This document shows, piece by piece, positions 1 through 11,394 of a stretch of DNA of 64,000 nucleotides. The DNA lies in contig CM070515.1 in assembly GCA_036346375.1 (NCBI GenBank), forward strand, positions 19,428,423 to 19,492,422. The letters run 5' to 3'. The notes below the pieces were generated by a model, which was not told where the DNA came from, made no database searches, and saw only the letters and a list, made by a program, of their open reading frames with translations. Origin of the DNA: Guadua angustifolia (lineage: Eukaryota > Streptophyta > Magnoliopsida > Poales > Poaceae). How positions within the stretch are numbered: the stretch's first letter is position 1; the number at the start of each line of letters is the position of its first letter. A program made the position numbers and the translations under genes.

Positions 1-647
1 GCGACTAGAATTGCACCCATGACTTCAGAATTCAGATCAACCTGCATTGTGGTGGTTGAACAATGATTAGTCGAGAAGGAGCATGTCACCAGAAATCATC
101 AACAGGAACGGCAAAGTGAATTATTGTAGAAAAAGGAGCACAACTACAAGGACTAACAGTTCATTGCAGCTTCTCAAATTCAAGCCCAATCCATAAAACT
201 AAAACACTTGCTATTAACCTATACATTATAAAAGAAACGGCTGCAGCAGAAAAGCTTAGCCTACAAGAAGCTCTGATTTTTCACCATCTAATTCTAACCT
301 TCAATCATGTCCCAAAAAAAGCAGCCCACAATATTTGAAAATTCAGCAAAACATTGCAACCAATGGAACATATGAATGAAGGAAACCATGATATCACCGG
401 GGGCATCCTATAATAAAATGATGTGTTCAGTCTGCTTATCCCCTCCAAAAATTCTTCTCTTTGTAAACACCAATAGTTAACAGTTATCAGACACTTCAAG
501 ACTTCAGTCATTGATAAACAGTTCTCACTATTGGAAAACAAATCTGGACAACACCATTAAAATATGAATGATGCATTTAAAATTATGGTTTGACAGCTAC
601 ATATAATGCCAGGTACAGATCATGAAGACCACAAACAAGAACATGAG
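1..647. other. AT-rich flank, no gene seen
   Basis: This stretch is AT-rich and all three frames on both strands are closed. It may be 3' UTR or downstream flank of the possible minus-strand gene at 648-1258. I see nothing else in it. Confidence 0.4.
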
Positions 648-1258
648 CTAATGATGCAATAGTTCATGATGAAAACTACCCACTGTCCTTGGTTTCTTTG
701 CACTTCTTTCTAATCCATTTAGACCTAGCAATGACCAAGGAATGTGCCTCTGAATTACCTTAAGAAAAATGAATTTGCGTAGAACTTAATATGTAGCAGG
801 CCTGAAAGAAACCCATCATAACAGTGAAAAAATCCATCTTGCATTCAATCTTTCATTTCATTGCAAGTGTCAAAATTTTGCCAAAAACATCATTCAATAA
901 TTGAACTACAGCACAATATGTGATAATCTAATGGCAATGAGAGATAAAAAACATAAACATTATCATAGAAGTAAAGTCTGAAAGATAAATGCTAAATTGA
1001 AAATCGATAGAAACATTACCTTGTGCTCAAATAAATCGAAATCCCTGCATTGATGGTCAACTGATGGAATCATGCATTTATCTTTTCAATCTACAAAAGG
1101 AATTGGAATACTTTAGTACAATGCAATAGTTAGGAGAAATAAAGTCCTTTTAAGTAACAGGAAGGAGCATACAAAAGTTGAAGGCCATGCTATAGGACTT
1201 TCGTCTACGTCCCCGATAACCTTGAAGTTTTTGCATGGTCGTATCAGTGGTTCATCAT
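648..1258 (-). other. Possible last exons of an unidentified minus-strand gene
   Basis: Three short minus-strand blocks look like exons. Block A (1258-1173) follows a pyrimidine-rich TTTCAG acceptor and ends at a GTATGC donor; it is open in the frame reading DEPLIRPCKNFKVIGDVDE. Block B (1090-1020) follows TTTTGTAG and ends CAAG|GTAATG; it is open as CMIPSVDHQCRDFDLFEHK. Block C starts at 749 after TTCAG and has two open frames, one ending at a TAG at 676-678 and the other at 648-650. B and C join in phase, but A to B does not join cleanly in the frames read here, so the model is incomplete. I do not recognise the protein. It could be the 3' end of a real gene or a non-coding transcript. Confidence 0.25.
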
Positions 1259-3355
1259 CTGAAAGAAAAGCAATCAATCACCTCTCAGTTTCAGTCTGTG
1301 TAGTTAAATTGTTCAGTTGCCTTACTGGATGGTTTGATATTGCTCAATTGTTCGACATTGCTAAATTTACAGCATTAAAAAGATCTCGGGCATACTGAAA
1401 AATGAAGATCTCTCATAATACCCCTTCTTCAGATTCATGTACTCATGTCCATGCTCCATTCCAAACCATATAGAAATGAAACAAATCGGTGTTGAACATC
1501 ACAAAATAGGTGAAGCCCCAGCTGTTCAAGTGTTCAACCACTACATCTAAGACAACAATGTGAGCCTGAATAATACAGAGGTATTTCCCCCCAAGTTTGT
1601 TAAGCCGTCCTGCTTCCTTGCCGTTGCTTAGCGAGAACAAAGCACAATTCTACAAGGCAACTGTGGAAGTAACACATGAAGGCAGGTCAAGATGTGACCC
1701 CCCGACATCGCATGAACGCTACAAATCAGTTCGTGTTGGCAGTAGTTCTCCAATTTTCCCCTGCATAAACACCTTCACTTCCAAGTTCTTCCTCTATTCT
1801 AAGCGGTGCAAAGAGGATATGCACGGTTATCGAAACCATTCAAGACACAACATGAAGCTATTTAGAATGCCCATACCGTACTATGCCAAGAGCAATTTCT
1901 AGGCCGAGATCTTTGTGATGATTGTATTCATATACAAGACAAAAGCAGAAAACCTGATTGTATTTAGTGAGACACTCTCATGGCAAGGGCACTGGCTTTC
2001 ATCTGTCAATTGCGGCACCAAATGCCCAGTCGGCAATGAAAGTGTAAAGGCGGTGTCGGTGTCTGCAGACCCATGTGACACCATCACACCCCAATGAGCA
2101 TCCTTTGCCTATTTCACAACCTCTATGGCCTCGGTGTGATGCCCACTTGATTTGCCTTCATATACAAAAACACACACAAATGAGGTATACTAAACAGATG
2201 AACTACCTGTGAAGTGAAAGAATCCAGAAGGCAAATACTACATATGCCTTCTGGGTCATCCAATTATTGACAAGCGCAATCCTTTGATCAGCAATTACAC
2301 CTTGAGGAACATCGCTATAATTAGCTTCCTTACTTTTATGCGCGTCAAAATGATTATATTCGCTTCTAAAAGCATGGGCACCACAAGTTGTTAAATTTTT
2401 TATGATTCGATTGGTGTGCATTATGTATGCATGTAGGACAATGAGGCACTGCAATTCATCCTTCGCAAGGACAATACATAATCGCATCACAAGAATAAAT
2501 GTGTACAAATTGACACTTAAGGAGGCAACAATTCCACTAATAACCGTAACTTGTAAGCTGTAATTTGTGTACAGCTTTGTCGCATTGTCCATTATTCAAA
2601 TCGTCAATATCACAATACGTAGTTATGAGCGGCGAGCAAAGACCTTTGACAGCTTAACCATCAAATAACTTTTATCAATGTTCAACAAAGACTATCGCTT
2701 TAGTAAACCATGTATACACAAACCATTGATATGACAATCTTGTTTATATACGATTCAAAACTTCAAATTGCAAGCATATTAATGATATATAAATTATAAC
2801 ATTTCCTTAAGCAAAGATCCTGCTTTGTCTCGGTGCTATCAATAATGGCAAGAATAAGATAAGCCATTCTAGATTCATTCCAGAGATTCATGAATTCCTA
2901 CATATGATCTCACAAATTAAGTAATATTAAATTGCAAACAAATCAACCACAAATGCCTAGAGTTCTCTCTTCTTCTTTTCTTTTGCTACAAAATCCAAAG
3001 AATCCATGAACTCAACTCTACAATATCCAATATGCAAATCACCAAAACCTCACAATACATCAATACACGATTAAATTTCAATAATTCAACCAAATATGCA
3101 GGTTGCTAAATGTGTACTGACCAACCTATCAACTGAATAAAGCGATAACACGCACACTCTGAAATCTAAACATTGAAAATAGCCAAATTCAATTAAAACA
3201 AAACTGGTATAAATAAGTAATTTAGGATTTTAGATGAATTTTGGAAGAAAAACAGAGTTCGAATGGGCTCTTGGTAGATTTAAATCAAGGAAATAGAGGA
3301 GAAAGAATTTTTTTGGAATTTTAGAATTATTTTTCTAAAGGAAAAAGAATTATGT
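1259..3355. other. Non-repetitive AT-rich stretch, no confident gene
   Basis: Only short spurious ORFs occur here, the longest about 129 codons at 2203-2592 on the minus strand with no recognisable motif. If the exon-like blocks at 648-1258 are real, upstream exons or introns of the same minus-strand gene would lie here, for example around 1440-1640. I cannot support a specific model. Confidence 0.35.
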
Positions 3356-4463
3356 TGTCAGCACCAAATTTTGAATTTCAATTTTTTTCTCTTTTTCTTT
3401 CCTTTTCTTTACTTTTTCCTTCTTTTTTCTTCCATTCTCTTCCTTCTCGACGTGCGGCTCCTGGCTGTGCGTAGTGGCTGCACAGGAGGGGGTGGGGTGA
3501 TAGTGCTTGGGCTTGGCACTTGTGCCAACATGGTAAAGGTAGTGAACAATGGCAGATTTTGGTACAACACAAGAGAAAAAACCAAAATTGAGGAAGGGGA
3601 AGAGAGAGGATGGCGAGGCGCACCTCCTGACGTGGACGGTTTGAAAGATTGAGCTTCGAGGTGATGGCATCGGGTTCTAGGCGGTTGAGTGAGAGAGAGG
3701 AGCCGGGTGTGGGCAAAATGGAATGAGTGTAGAATGGGCATCACGGTACTCCCTTTATAGGATGAGAGAGTTGGGTGGAGAGAGTTATAGTGATGGGGAG
3801 TGCGACAGTGGGCAAATGCATGTTAAATCAAGGAAAAATGGCCGGCTTGAGTGTGGGATGAATGGGGGTGATATACCTTTAAATGCTCACATTTTGGGAG
3901 AAGAAATGGCAGCTTAATTTTGGAGCTTGGCCAAAACAGCCATGTCGATCGGCTTCTGTTCGGTTGTCTGGCTCATGCAGAAGAAGAAGGAGGAGGGCAG
4001 TGCTAGGACAAGGAGAGTAGGAGGAGGCTACCTGAGCTGGCTGGCCCGTGCGAGCAAGAGAGGGAGGATGGCGGTTGGGCTGAGCCGATGGTTGAGGGAG
4101 AAAAGAAGAAGGTGGGTTGGGAATTTGGACAGGTGGACTGGCTGGAATGGGTTTTGACCTAGTGGGTGTTTTAAAGTTTCGAAATCATTTTCAAATTTAA
4201 ATATTCATAGAAATTCAATGAAGCTTTTAGAAAATAGCAAATAGAGTTTAAAAATTTGAAAAAATTCACAAAAATACCTTGAGACATTTTTTGACTTAGT
4301 AAAATTATTTCCAACATGATTTGGGTCTTAATTTTCTCAAATAAAACATTTATTTAAATCTAAAAACAGCAAAAATCATTCATAAAATGCTAAAAATTCA
4401 GGAAAATCTCATAGAATCAGAAATAAATGCTCAAATAAAAATTTCAAATTTGAGGGTGTTACA
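3356..4463 (-). repeat. Solo LTR-like Gypsy sequence, minus orientation
   Basis: Read on the minus strand this block begins TGTAACACCCTCAAATTTG (from 4463) and ends GGTGCTGACA (at 3356), giving the short inverted TG...CA ends of an LTR. TGTAACACCC is a common start of RIRE2-like Ty3/Gypsy LTRs in grasses. A TATA box (CCTATAAAGG, minus, about 3753-3762) sits in the middle, with a pyrimidine-rich leader after it. No primer-binding site or coding region adjoins it, so a solo LTR is the best reading. No matching 5-bp duplication is visible (tatgt against ataac), so the ends may have drifted or one boundary may be off. Confidence 0.5.
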
Positions 4464-6806
4464 ATAACCACGGCCTGAGAGACCAGAAACACGGAAAGCA
4501 AAGCATGGATTTCCAAATTGAGTGAAAGCTACACAAGACCTGACAGGCTCAAGTCAAGGGCCAGCTCGGCCGGAGCATTTCGCAACAAGGCAATTTAAGT
4601 CTCTGAAGCGTATGATCTATGCATGGTCCAACTGATCATACGGAAAAGGATCCAAAGCCTCCTCGACCTATACGTTCTGCTTCTGGCAGCGCGTCGCTGG
4701 ACTTGGACACTGCCGAATTTGATCGTCAGCATGAAAAGGAGAACCCATAGAGATATTACAGACCGGTGGATGATACATTGCTATATACTACACAGAATTG
4801 GGTCCATTAATTCTTAAAAAAATTCGCTGCAAGGTAGAAATACATGCTGGCCTGCCAACGGTCAGCCTACTTCTTGAAAGCTTATACTCGTCTGAAATCT
4901 TCAAATACTACTAGTGGATTGTATTCAATGTCGCATGCATAGAACATGTAGATCAGGCTTGCCTTTTGCCTGCTTAGACTGATCTTGACGGTTGCGTACT
5001 TGTATGAGATTATTCCTTAGCTCTCTCCTTCTTAAAGTACTCCCTCTGTGCCATTTTTACGTACTTCATGTTTTATTTTGTCCAACAATGTTATGATAAA
5101 TTCAATACCTTAAAGTTAGTGGTCTATCAACTCTTCCCTTTCGGACAAAAAGCAAGCCATGCACATCAATCTTTCACTCTGTCTAACATCGTGATCGTCT
5201 GAGTACAACCTTATCGGAAATTTGTGTTACACTCATCTAAAACAAATATTAAGCATGCAATGGTGTATGCAGTCATGTTCTATCCAGTGAAGAAGCCTTC
5301 TAAGGTTGTTTGACCGAGTTCCATGTTCTATATCAGCTGGAGAATAATTTTTAGAATCGAAACCTACCATGCCAGTGTTGGCTTATATAGTTATATGATG
5401 GTAGTGCAGCCTGAATCTCGAGCCTATTTTTGCCCCTCGCCTCTATAAATGGACATTTCTTTTCAATCATATTTAGCGTATTAATTAAATAAGCCAGAGG
5501 CTAGAATATAAAGGCCATAAGCTTCCTTAACAGATAAGATGAAACTTGGCCAAACATTCAGGTAACATTCTGCCAGATTAATTATAACTGAAGTGGAGAG
5601 CATCAGATGAAATAAGGGACGATCCAGAGCTTTACAACGTAGCACCAATACAGTAGTAAAGCCCACAAATCAAACATCACTGCACAAAGCATATTCCTCA
5701 GTGCACATCACGTGCAAGCAATCCCTCCACGAATACGCTTGCTCCATCACCTGCGTGCATGAAATTTCATCCAACAAGTAGCTTTAGTGCAAACATTTTG
5801 CATGCATCACAAATCATGCCCCAAATCATTTTAGATTTTTTTCACAGACATCAACGCCCCATTGCGACAGTAGCGTCTCTCTCTCCCACGCACACACGCA
5901 GGCACAGACACGAGCAGTAATACTTTCTGCATATCTTTCAGTGCTATAAGACGGTACAGAGCAAGACAGACAAATGGGGAGAGAGAGAGGATGAGCGAGA
6001 AAGTTAGTGGGGAGCTGTGGCACTGAAAACCATGCGTACACATCTGTTTCCATGCCCATTATTATCTACAGAAGTATTTCATCATTTCTGTTTGGAGAGA
6101 GAGAGAAGGAAGGGGGCTGTGTGTGTGCGTGCGCGTGCTGTTTTGGACTACTAGTGCCATTGCTGAGCAGCAACAGTGAGCTTGGAGTTTTATCTCTAGT
6201 GAGCTTTACTTTCCCCCTCGCTGCCCACAGGTTTCACTGTCCCCTCAGATTCTTCCACCAAGGTTAATGTTCCCCACCTCAAAGTCCTTCCAAATACAAG
6301 CATTTTACTATAAGCATTGTATCATTTGTGCACTACTCCTATGTAGGAACTCTATGATCTTGCCTCCCTTCCTTGCCTCCAAAGCGCAACAATTAAGAAA
6401 ATATAAAATTGAAGTACCACTACTTGTTATAGCAAAGATGTCATTGCACCGACTCGATCTTAAGATGTTAGCTAAAATACGGCCAAGATCATCCTTTCTC
6501 GGTTTCTCCATGCATGGCTGCCGAATGGAACGAAGTGTTATTATAAGAAAATCCAATAGCAAGCAAACAACTGAAAGATTCCATGCACGTCTCAATTAGC
6601 TTGGACCCCTTTTAGCTTTCCTGCCCTGCCATGAGAACCCAACCACTAGGCGCTAGTCTAGAGCTAGTGAGGAGTGATCCCATCACCGGCCGCATCTAAT
6701 TACACCACCATGCAGCACATCGCCACATCCCAGCCCATGGTTGAAACAAAAAGGAGAGCAAACTGACAAAGGATAAAAATGATCTTTTGTACGGCGAGCT
6801 GGAGAG
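4464..6806. other. Region downstream of the IDD gene, no gene seen
   Basis: The sequence is mixed and not strongly repetitive. Around 5037 lies TACTCCCTCTGT, the typical Stowaway/mariner MITE end, without a recognisable partner. A (GA)n/(CA)n and TGTG-rich patch lies at 5878-6140. The last few hundred bases before 6807 should include the 3' UTR of the IDD gene; no clear AATAAA on the minus strand fixes its end. Confidence 0.4.
5037..5115. repeat. Stowaway-like MITE end fragment
   Basis: The block begins TACTCCCTCTGTGCCATTTT, matching the usual 'TA CTCCCTCCGT' start of grass Stowaway elements. No complementary GGAGGGAGTA end was found within several hundred bases, so it is at most a fragment. 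Confidence 0.3.
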
Positions 6807-9270
6807 CTAGAGAAAGTTGGTGTCCATCCCAGTATGATGGCTTCTTTGAAGATGGTGGTCGGCGTTGAGCTGGTGCTGTTCATCGTTGTCGACCTCGGCG
6901 TCGCCGCCTTCGGTGACGACGGACGAGACGTAGCTGGCCACCTCGGAGCTCATGGCGCCCGCCCTCGCCCGGAACTTGTGGCGGCAGCTGTAGCAGGTGA
7001 TCTGCAGAAGCGTGGAGTCGATCTGGCGCACGGCGTTGTCGCGGAGCGCGTGGGCGCGTCTGAGCTCAACCTGCGCCCGCTGCCGCAGGCGCCGGGCGCC
7101 CGCCAGCTCCTGCTCGGCCAGCTCCGCCTGCCCCTTCGCCTGCGCCCGCGCCTCGTCCGCCGCCGCCTTCTCCGCCACCGCCAGCCGCAGCTGCTCCCGG
7201 GCCTCCTCCTTCAGCCTCGTTGCCTCTGCCAAAGTCCCCTCGCTAATGCTGTCATCGCGTGCGCCGCCGAATCCGATCGATAGCTGCAACCGCATCGCCT
7301 CGGCGTCCAGCTGGGGAAAAGCGGGCGAACGCGGCGAAGCGCAGTACCCGACGATCGCAGCGGGAGCAGAGCGCGGCGGCATGAGCTGCAGCTCCAGGTT
7401 GTGGGCTCCGCGGCGGTCGTAGGGCGTAGGAGGGGATGACAGCGCCGGATCAAACCGGCTGCGGCGGTCGGACGGCGTAGGAGGGGACGGCGCCGGATCG
7501 AACCGGCCGCGGAATGCCGCGATGTTGGCGGGGCTCGCCATTGCCGGGCCAGGCCAGGCGACCGGGCTCACCACGAGGTCGCTGGACGGGCTGACGCTGG
7601 ACGCCGTCCGCGACAGCGACGCCGAATGTAGCTGCTGCTGCGACGCGGAAGCAGCCGCCATGCCCACCCCTCCACCGCGAACCGGAGAGGACGACGTCTC
7701 ACCCGGCGGCCGGCTGGCGTTGCACGTGTCCTGGTGCTCTATGAAGCTCTCCACCCTGCAACACAAACGCGACGCATCATGTGTCATGTTACCACCACTT
7801 AAACACACCCCACGCAGGCAGAACTCAAAAGCGATGTGGTACTAAACCACTAATCCGCGCGCGCAAGCGTCCCAGCGCAGAGTGCCCAGAGGTGAGTCTG
7901 GAGAGTGCGAGAACTGACGCAGATGCGAAGAAAGGACTTGTATTGTATGTGGAGACCAAAGGCTTTGGTGGATCGATCGATCCATACGTACGCCTGGTGA
8001 CAAGCGCGCGTGATGGAGAGAAGCCAAGGGTGCGATCAGGGGGACTTTGCGATTTTGTCAGGTGCGAAATCTTGGGCATGCATTAAATGGAGCCCTGCAA
8101 AGGCAAAGGAAGAGCCAAGCGGAGTGGCTCGCCGGCCGGCCGGCAGCCAGCCCCAGGGCAGCAGAAACAAATGCGAAAGCAACCAACAACGTATGCATAC
8201 ATACATACATACATACATACATACATACATACATACACCCAGCGCTGGCTACCTGCCGTCGGGAATTGCGCCTTCCCGTCTCCCTCCTCTTGACGCCACA
8301 ATAATACTAGACTAGTAGTAATCCCTCAGGGCATGGCAATAAAGCTCTCTCGTAAAGGTGCTTAGGCCTACAAGACCCCGCAAAAATTCTCGCAAAAATC
8401 ATCACGCCTTTCTGCCCACAGCTTGCCAAATCTCGCAAAGGAGAAGATTGTGTATATAAGCTGCCCTGAAAGTACCACATACTAGTAGTCTACTACAAGA
8501 TTGGACTAACTGTCATGTTAAATTGTACTGCTATGGGATAGGAATGTTGTATTTGATGGCTCGGTTGGTTAATGGAAAGCTAGTGTGGTATGAATTATGT
8601 AGTATACCGTACCGGGAGAAGACGCGGCCGCAGTCGCAGGAGTGGCCGCGGGTGCCGCAGGTCTTGAGATGGGCCTTGTAGTCGGAGTGGACGGCGTAGG
8701 CCTTGGAGCAGCGGAAGCAGGCCCACTGGCGGTGGCCGCTGTGCTTGCGGCGGAAGTGCTTCTTGATGCCGACGAGGTCGCCGAGCGCGTGGGAGGGGTC
8801 GTGGTGCAGGCACGTCGGCTCCGGGCACACGAACACCCGCTTCCGCACCGCCTCGCCGGCCTCGCGCTTCAGCAGCTTCCACGGCACCTTGTGCCGCCGC
8901 CGGTGCATCTGCAGGTTCTGGTCGCGCTGGAACCCCTGGTTGCAGATCTCGCACACGTACCGGTCCGACTCCAGCAGCGTCCGCGGCGACAGCGACACCA
9001 CCTCCGCGTCCGGGTCTGCCGCGCAACAATCATCGCCATTGTCACAAGCATGATATGCAGGAATTGAAAGATTCCCTTCTTCCCTAGCCGACGTGTTGTA
9101 ATTGGATGTGCGCGTGCTCAACTACACTTACCAGGGGTGCCGGCTGGCCGCCGCTTCTTCTTCGCGGCGGCGGAGGTGGTCGTGTCGATCTGCAGCGACT
9201 GGAACTGCTCCGGTGGCACAGCGGCCACCTCCAGATGCGGCACGGCCGTCGGCGCGCGAGAACTCAACAT
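6807..9270 (-). CDS. LPA1-like: INDETERMINATE-domain C2H2 zinc-finger transcription factor, LPA1/SGR5 (IDD14-16) type
   Basis: Three exons on the minus strand: 9270-9132, 9015-8613 and 7755-6807, with GTAAGT/GCAG and GTACGG/TGCAG splice sites. They join in phase to give 496 aa. A nuclear localisation-type KKKRR (37-41) leads into the ID domain. ZF1 is C68/C71/H84/H88, ZF2 C110/C115/H133/H138, ZF3 C146/C149/H162/C166 (CCHC) and ZF4 C173/C175/H188/C192 (CCHC). The last intron falls inside ZF4 at FSR|VESF. The C-terminal half has an EAR-like LELQL (301-305), a long Ala/Glu/Arg coiled coil (about 355-428) and the CYSCRHKFRA motif (435-444), which point to the IDD14/15/16 clade. Members of that clade (rice LPA1, Arabidopsis SGR5) control shoot gravitropism and leaf or tiller angle. 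It is a nuclear DNA-binding regulator by family. The start is the first ATG in frame with the NLS exon. The gene looks intact; which paralogue it is cannot be settled here. Confidence 0.93.
7418..7515 (-). repeat. 48-bp tandem duplication inside IDD exon 3
   Basis: Residues 266-281 and 282-297 of the IDD protein are near copies (FDPAPSPPTPSDRR and FDPALSSPPTPYDRR). This is an in-frame tandem duplication of a Pro/Arg-rich linker between the zinc fingers and the EAR-like motif. Confidence 0.7.
7756..8612 (-). other. IDD intron 2
   Basis: An 857-bp intron interrupts the fourth zinc finger. It begins GTACGG on the minus strand and ends TTGCAG. It contains a 42-bp CATA microsatellite and no recognisable gene. 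Confidence 0.85.
8196..8237. repeat. (CATA)n microsatellite in IDD intron 2
   Basis: About ten perfect CATA units form a tetranucleotide repeat well inside the intron. It is likely to vary in length between individuals. Confidence 0.95.
9016..9131 (-). other. IDD intron 1
   Basis: A 116-bp intron between the NLS exon and the zinc-finger exon. Its donor is G|GTAAGT and its acceptor GCAG|ACCC. It splits the first Asp codon of the conserved PDAEV motif. Confidence 0.9.
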
Positions 9271-9456
9271 GTTGGCACTGCACACCGGAACTCGTATTTC
9301 TTGCTAGTAGATCAAAGGCACACAAACATCAAAGCCACGGAATTAAACCTCTTCCTCCTCACTTCCCCTTTTCTGTCTTCCGAATTCGTGTGTGTTCTTG
9401 CTTGTAATCACAAGCCCGGGTGATAGGAATGGATCGATCGCTAGAATTGAGAAATC

Positions 9457-9467
9457 TCTATATAAGC
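9457..9467 (-). promoter_or_regulatory. Probable TATA box of the IDD gene
   Basis: GCTTATATAGAG on the minus strand lies about 190 bp upstream of the ATG. It would place the transcription start near 9430 and give a 5' UTR of about 160 bp. The call rests on motif and distance only. Confidence 0.45.
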
Positions 9468-9840
9468 GGGAAGCAGGGAGACGAAACCGGAGAGATGGAA
9501 AAATAAACAAGAGAGGGAGATGTGAATACAGCTAGGAATTGAGAGGCCGGGGAAAGAAAAGGTCATTGGAGTAGTGTTGTTTTTTTGGCTTTGCTGCTGC
9601 ACAGACAACACCAAAGGGAGAGGGGGAGGCAGCTTTCTACCCGCTTTAGGTTTTAGCAGCTTTCTTTAGGATTGTATCATGTAGGGGGGAGGAGGGGGAT
9701 GGAGTTGGTAGGTGTTTTATTGGGTTTCTGTGCCTAATTGGTGGCTTTGCAATGGCAGCACAGGTGGGGGTGTGGATGGAGAGAAGTAGAACTGGCTATG
9801 ACTATGGCTCTGGCTGGGCTCCAAACGAAAAAAAGGGCTT
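9468..9840. promoter_or_regulatory. Proximal upstream region of the IDD gene
   Basis: A purine-rich, non-coding stretch (many GAGAGG/GGGGGAGG runs) lies between the TATA box and the fold-back element. GA-rich tracts are common in grass promoters. No specific binding site can be assigned. Confidence 0.35.
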
Positions 9841-10321
9841 CTCCGAGGACCCTTAGCTTTTCTAGTCCTTACAAAATTTTCTTACAAATTTATTACTCTT
9901 CCGAATAAATTTATAAAAATAGTTCTCTTTTTAATCGTGAAAGATGTGACAGACGACACCTCGCACTCGTAGAGCTCAGTAGCTTTGCAGGCCCACGGCA
10001 GACCGACTTAGCGTGATAGCAATGTCTGGCCCACCTTAGTGCCGCGCTCCCTTTGCTTAGAAGGAGCTCGCACACTTGGCTCCTCGCCTGACAAGCCTTC
10101 TATTGAGTTCTCGATGCTTGGTAGCAGCCTTACCGAGCTCCTCATGCTTGCAACTGTCCAGAAAAGGTACTAAGCTCCATAAACACGGTAGATGATATGT
10201 ATTTCCTACCATACATTCCGTAGTCAATAAGAATGATATTTTTATAAATTTATTTGGAAGGGATTATATTTTTTTAAAAAAAACTTGTGAGAAGGCTATA
10301 AAAGGCAAGGACTCCTCGGAG
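9841..10321. mobile_element. Fold-back/MITE-like element with about 85-bp imperfect inverted arms
   Basis: The left arm begins CTCCGAGGACCCTTAGC and runs through CCGAATAAATTTATAAAAATA (to about 9920). The right arm, read in reverse complement from 10321, begins CTCCGAGGAGTCCTTGCC and includes CCAAATAAATTTATAAAAATA (to about 10235). Between them is a non-coding stretch of about 310 bp with no ORF. Long arms and no coding capacity fit a Mutator-like or fold-back MITE. No convincing target-site duplication was seen. Confidence 0.6.
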
Positions 10322-11025
10322 AGGGGACGGTATAGTTTCTGTACAAGAGATGGCATTGGATATATGGAAGCTTGCCGATGTTAGGTAGCTATATCTCAGT
10401 GTATACAAAAACAACTGCCTAGCAAAAAAAAAAAAGGGGTATACTGTATTGTTAGCGTAGATATTAAAAAAATAGAGAAAGGTAGTGTACCTCATACCGA
10501 AATTATTAATAACTACTTCGTTTATTTATTACATATTTCAGTGCAGCGGAAACTATCGTGAACAAGCTAATTAAATCAAGACATTTTGATGCAAAGATGG
10601 GAATTATTTTATTTTTAAGGTGAAAAGTGCTGATAATTTCATTAGTATAATCAAAACCAGTAAAATGACTAGCATTTGCAAGCAGTACAGAATGAATATG
10701 ACTGTTGCACTAGCAGTACACAATGGTCTGTCTTGCTAATAAATTGACAGATTCAATTTCACCATGGCCAACACATATAATGCTAGGAATTGAAAGAGAT
10801 GAAGAAAACATTGCAGTTAAGTTCATGCAATAATATGGAATCCGCGATCAATTTCCTACAAAGAAAAGGTTGTTATTTCATAATCTTGGATGCAACCATA
10901 TACAAGCACACATTTAGGTGTTGATGGTGTTGATCTAGCTTCATTCTTTTGCCCTAAATGTATCTCTAACCTTTTTACCACATCCCCACTCCCTGTGTTA
11001 ATTGGAGCAAATCGAATGAGAGTAA
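10322..11025. other. Upstream intergenic stretch, nothing recognised
   Basis: AT-rich sequence with all frames closed, lying between two MITE-like insertions. I see no gene or repeat in it. Confidence 0.4.
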
Positions 11026-11391
11026 GGCCCTGTTTGGACGCAATGTATTTTCATAGTTTCTAGGCAATACCATGGTTTTTAATAATACCATGGTATTTTA
11101 TACCATGAGGTGTTTAGTTACCATGTCAAAAGCTCTGTATTAAAAACCATGGTTTGGTAGATACCATGGTATTTTTGGAGTATTTGAAACTCCACTCCAA
11201 CCCAAAGTTTTCATGGATTTGACTAGCTTCTTGTCTATTTCCACTCAAATACCATGGTTGTGATGTTGCATCCAAACAGTTGGTAGTTCCAAGAAATACT
11301 ATGGCTTTAAAGAAGTTTGGTAAAACCATAGTATTCATGACAAAACAATTGCAAACCATAGTTTTGAAATACATCGCTTCCAAACAGGGCC
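11026..11391. mobile_element. Tourist-like (PIF/Harbinger) MITE
   Basis: A 366-bp element with terminal inverted repeats of about 25 bp. The left end is GGCCCTGTTTGGACGCAATG and the right end in reverse complement is GGCCCTGTTTGGAAGCGATG. It is flanked by the 3-bp direct repeat TAA (11023-11025 and 11392-11394), the Harbinger target. The interior carries several near copies of ACCATGGTAT and no coding capacity. GGCCCTGTTTGG ends are typical of grass Tourist families. Confidence 0.88.
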
Positions 11392-11394
11392 TAA

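Noticed and set aside
2203..2592. 129-codon minus-strand ORF as a membrane protein
   Set aside because: Some hydrophobic stretches, but no family resemblance and AT-rich surroundings; most likely chance.
3371..3744. Overlapping ORFs of about 110 codons on both strands
   Set aside because: They lie in the pyrimidine-rich leader of the solo LTR; low complexity, no domain.
6834..7422. Long plus-strand ORFs opposite IDD exon 3
   Set aside because: They are antisense shadows of a GC-rich exon. The minus-strand protein has conserved zinc fingers, an EAR-like motif and correct splice sites.
8036..8315. Repetitive MYVCMYVC and THTYIHTYIH ORFs
   Set aside because: Translations of the CATA microsatellite in an intron.
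8595..9067. Alternative ORFs overlapping IDD exon 2 on both strands
   Set aside because: Frame shadows of the zinc-finger exon; none has a recognisable domain.
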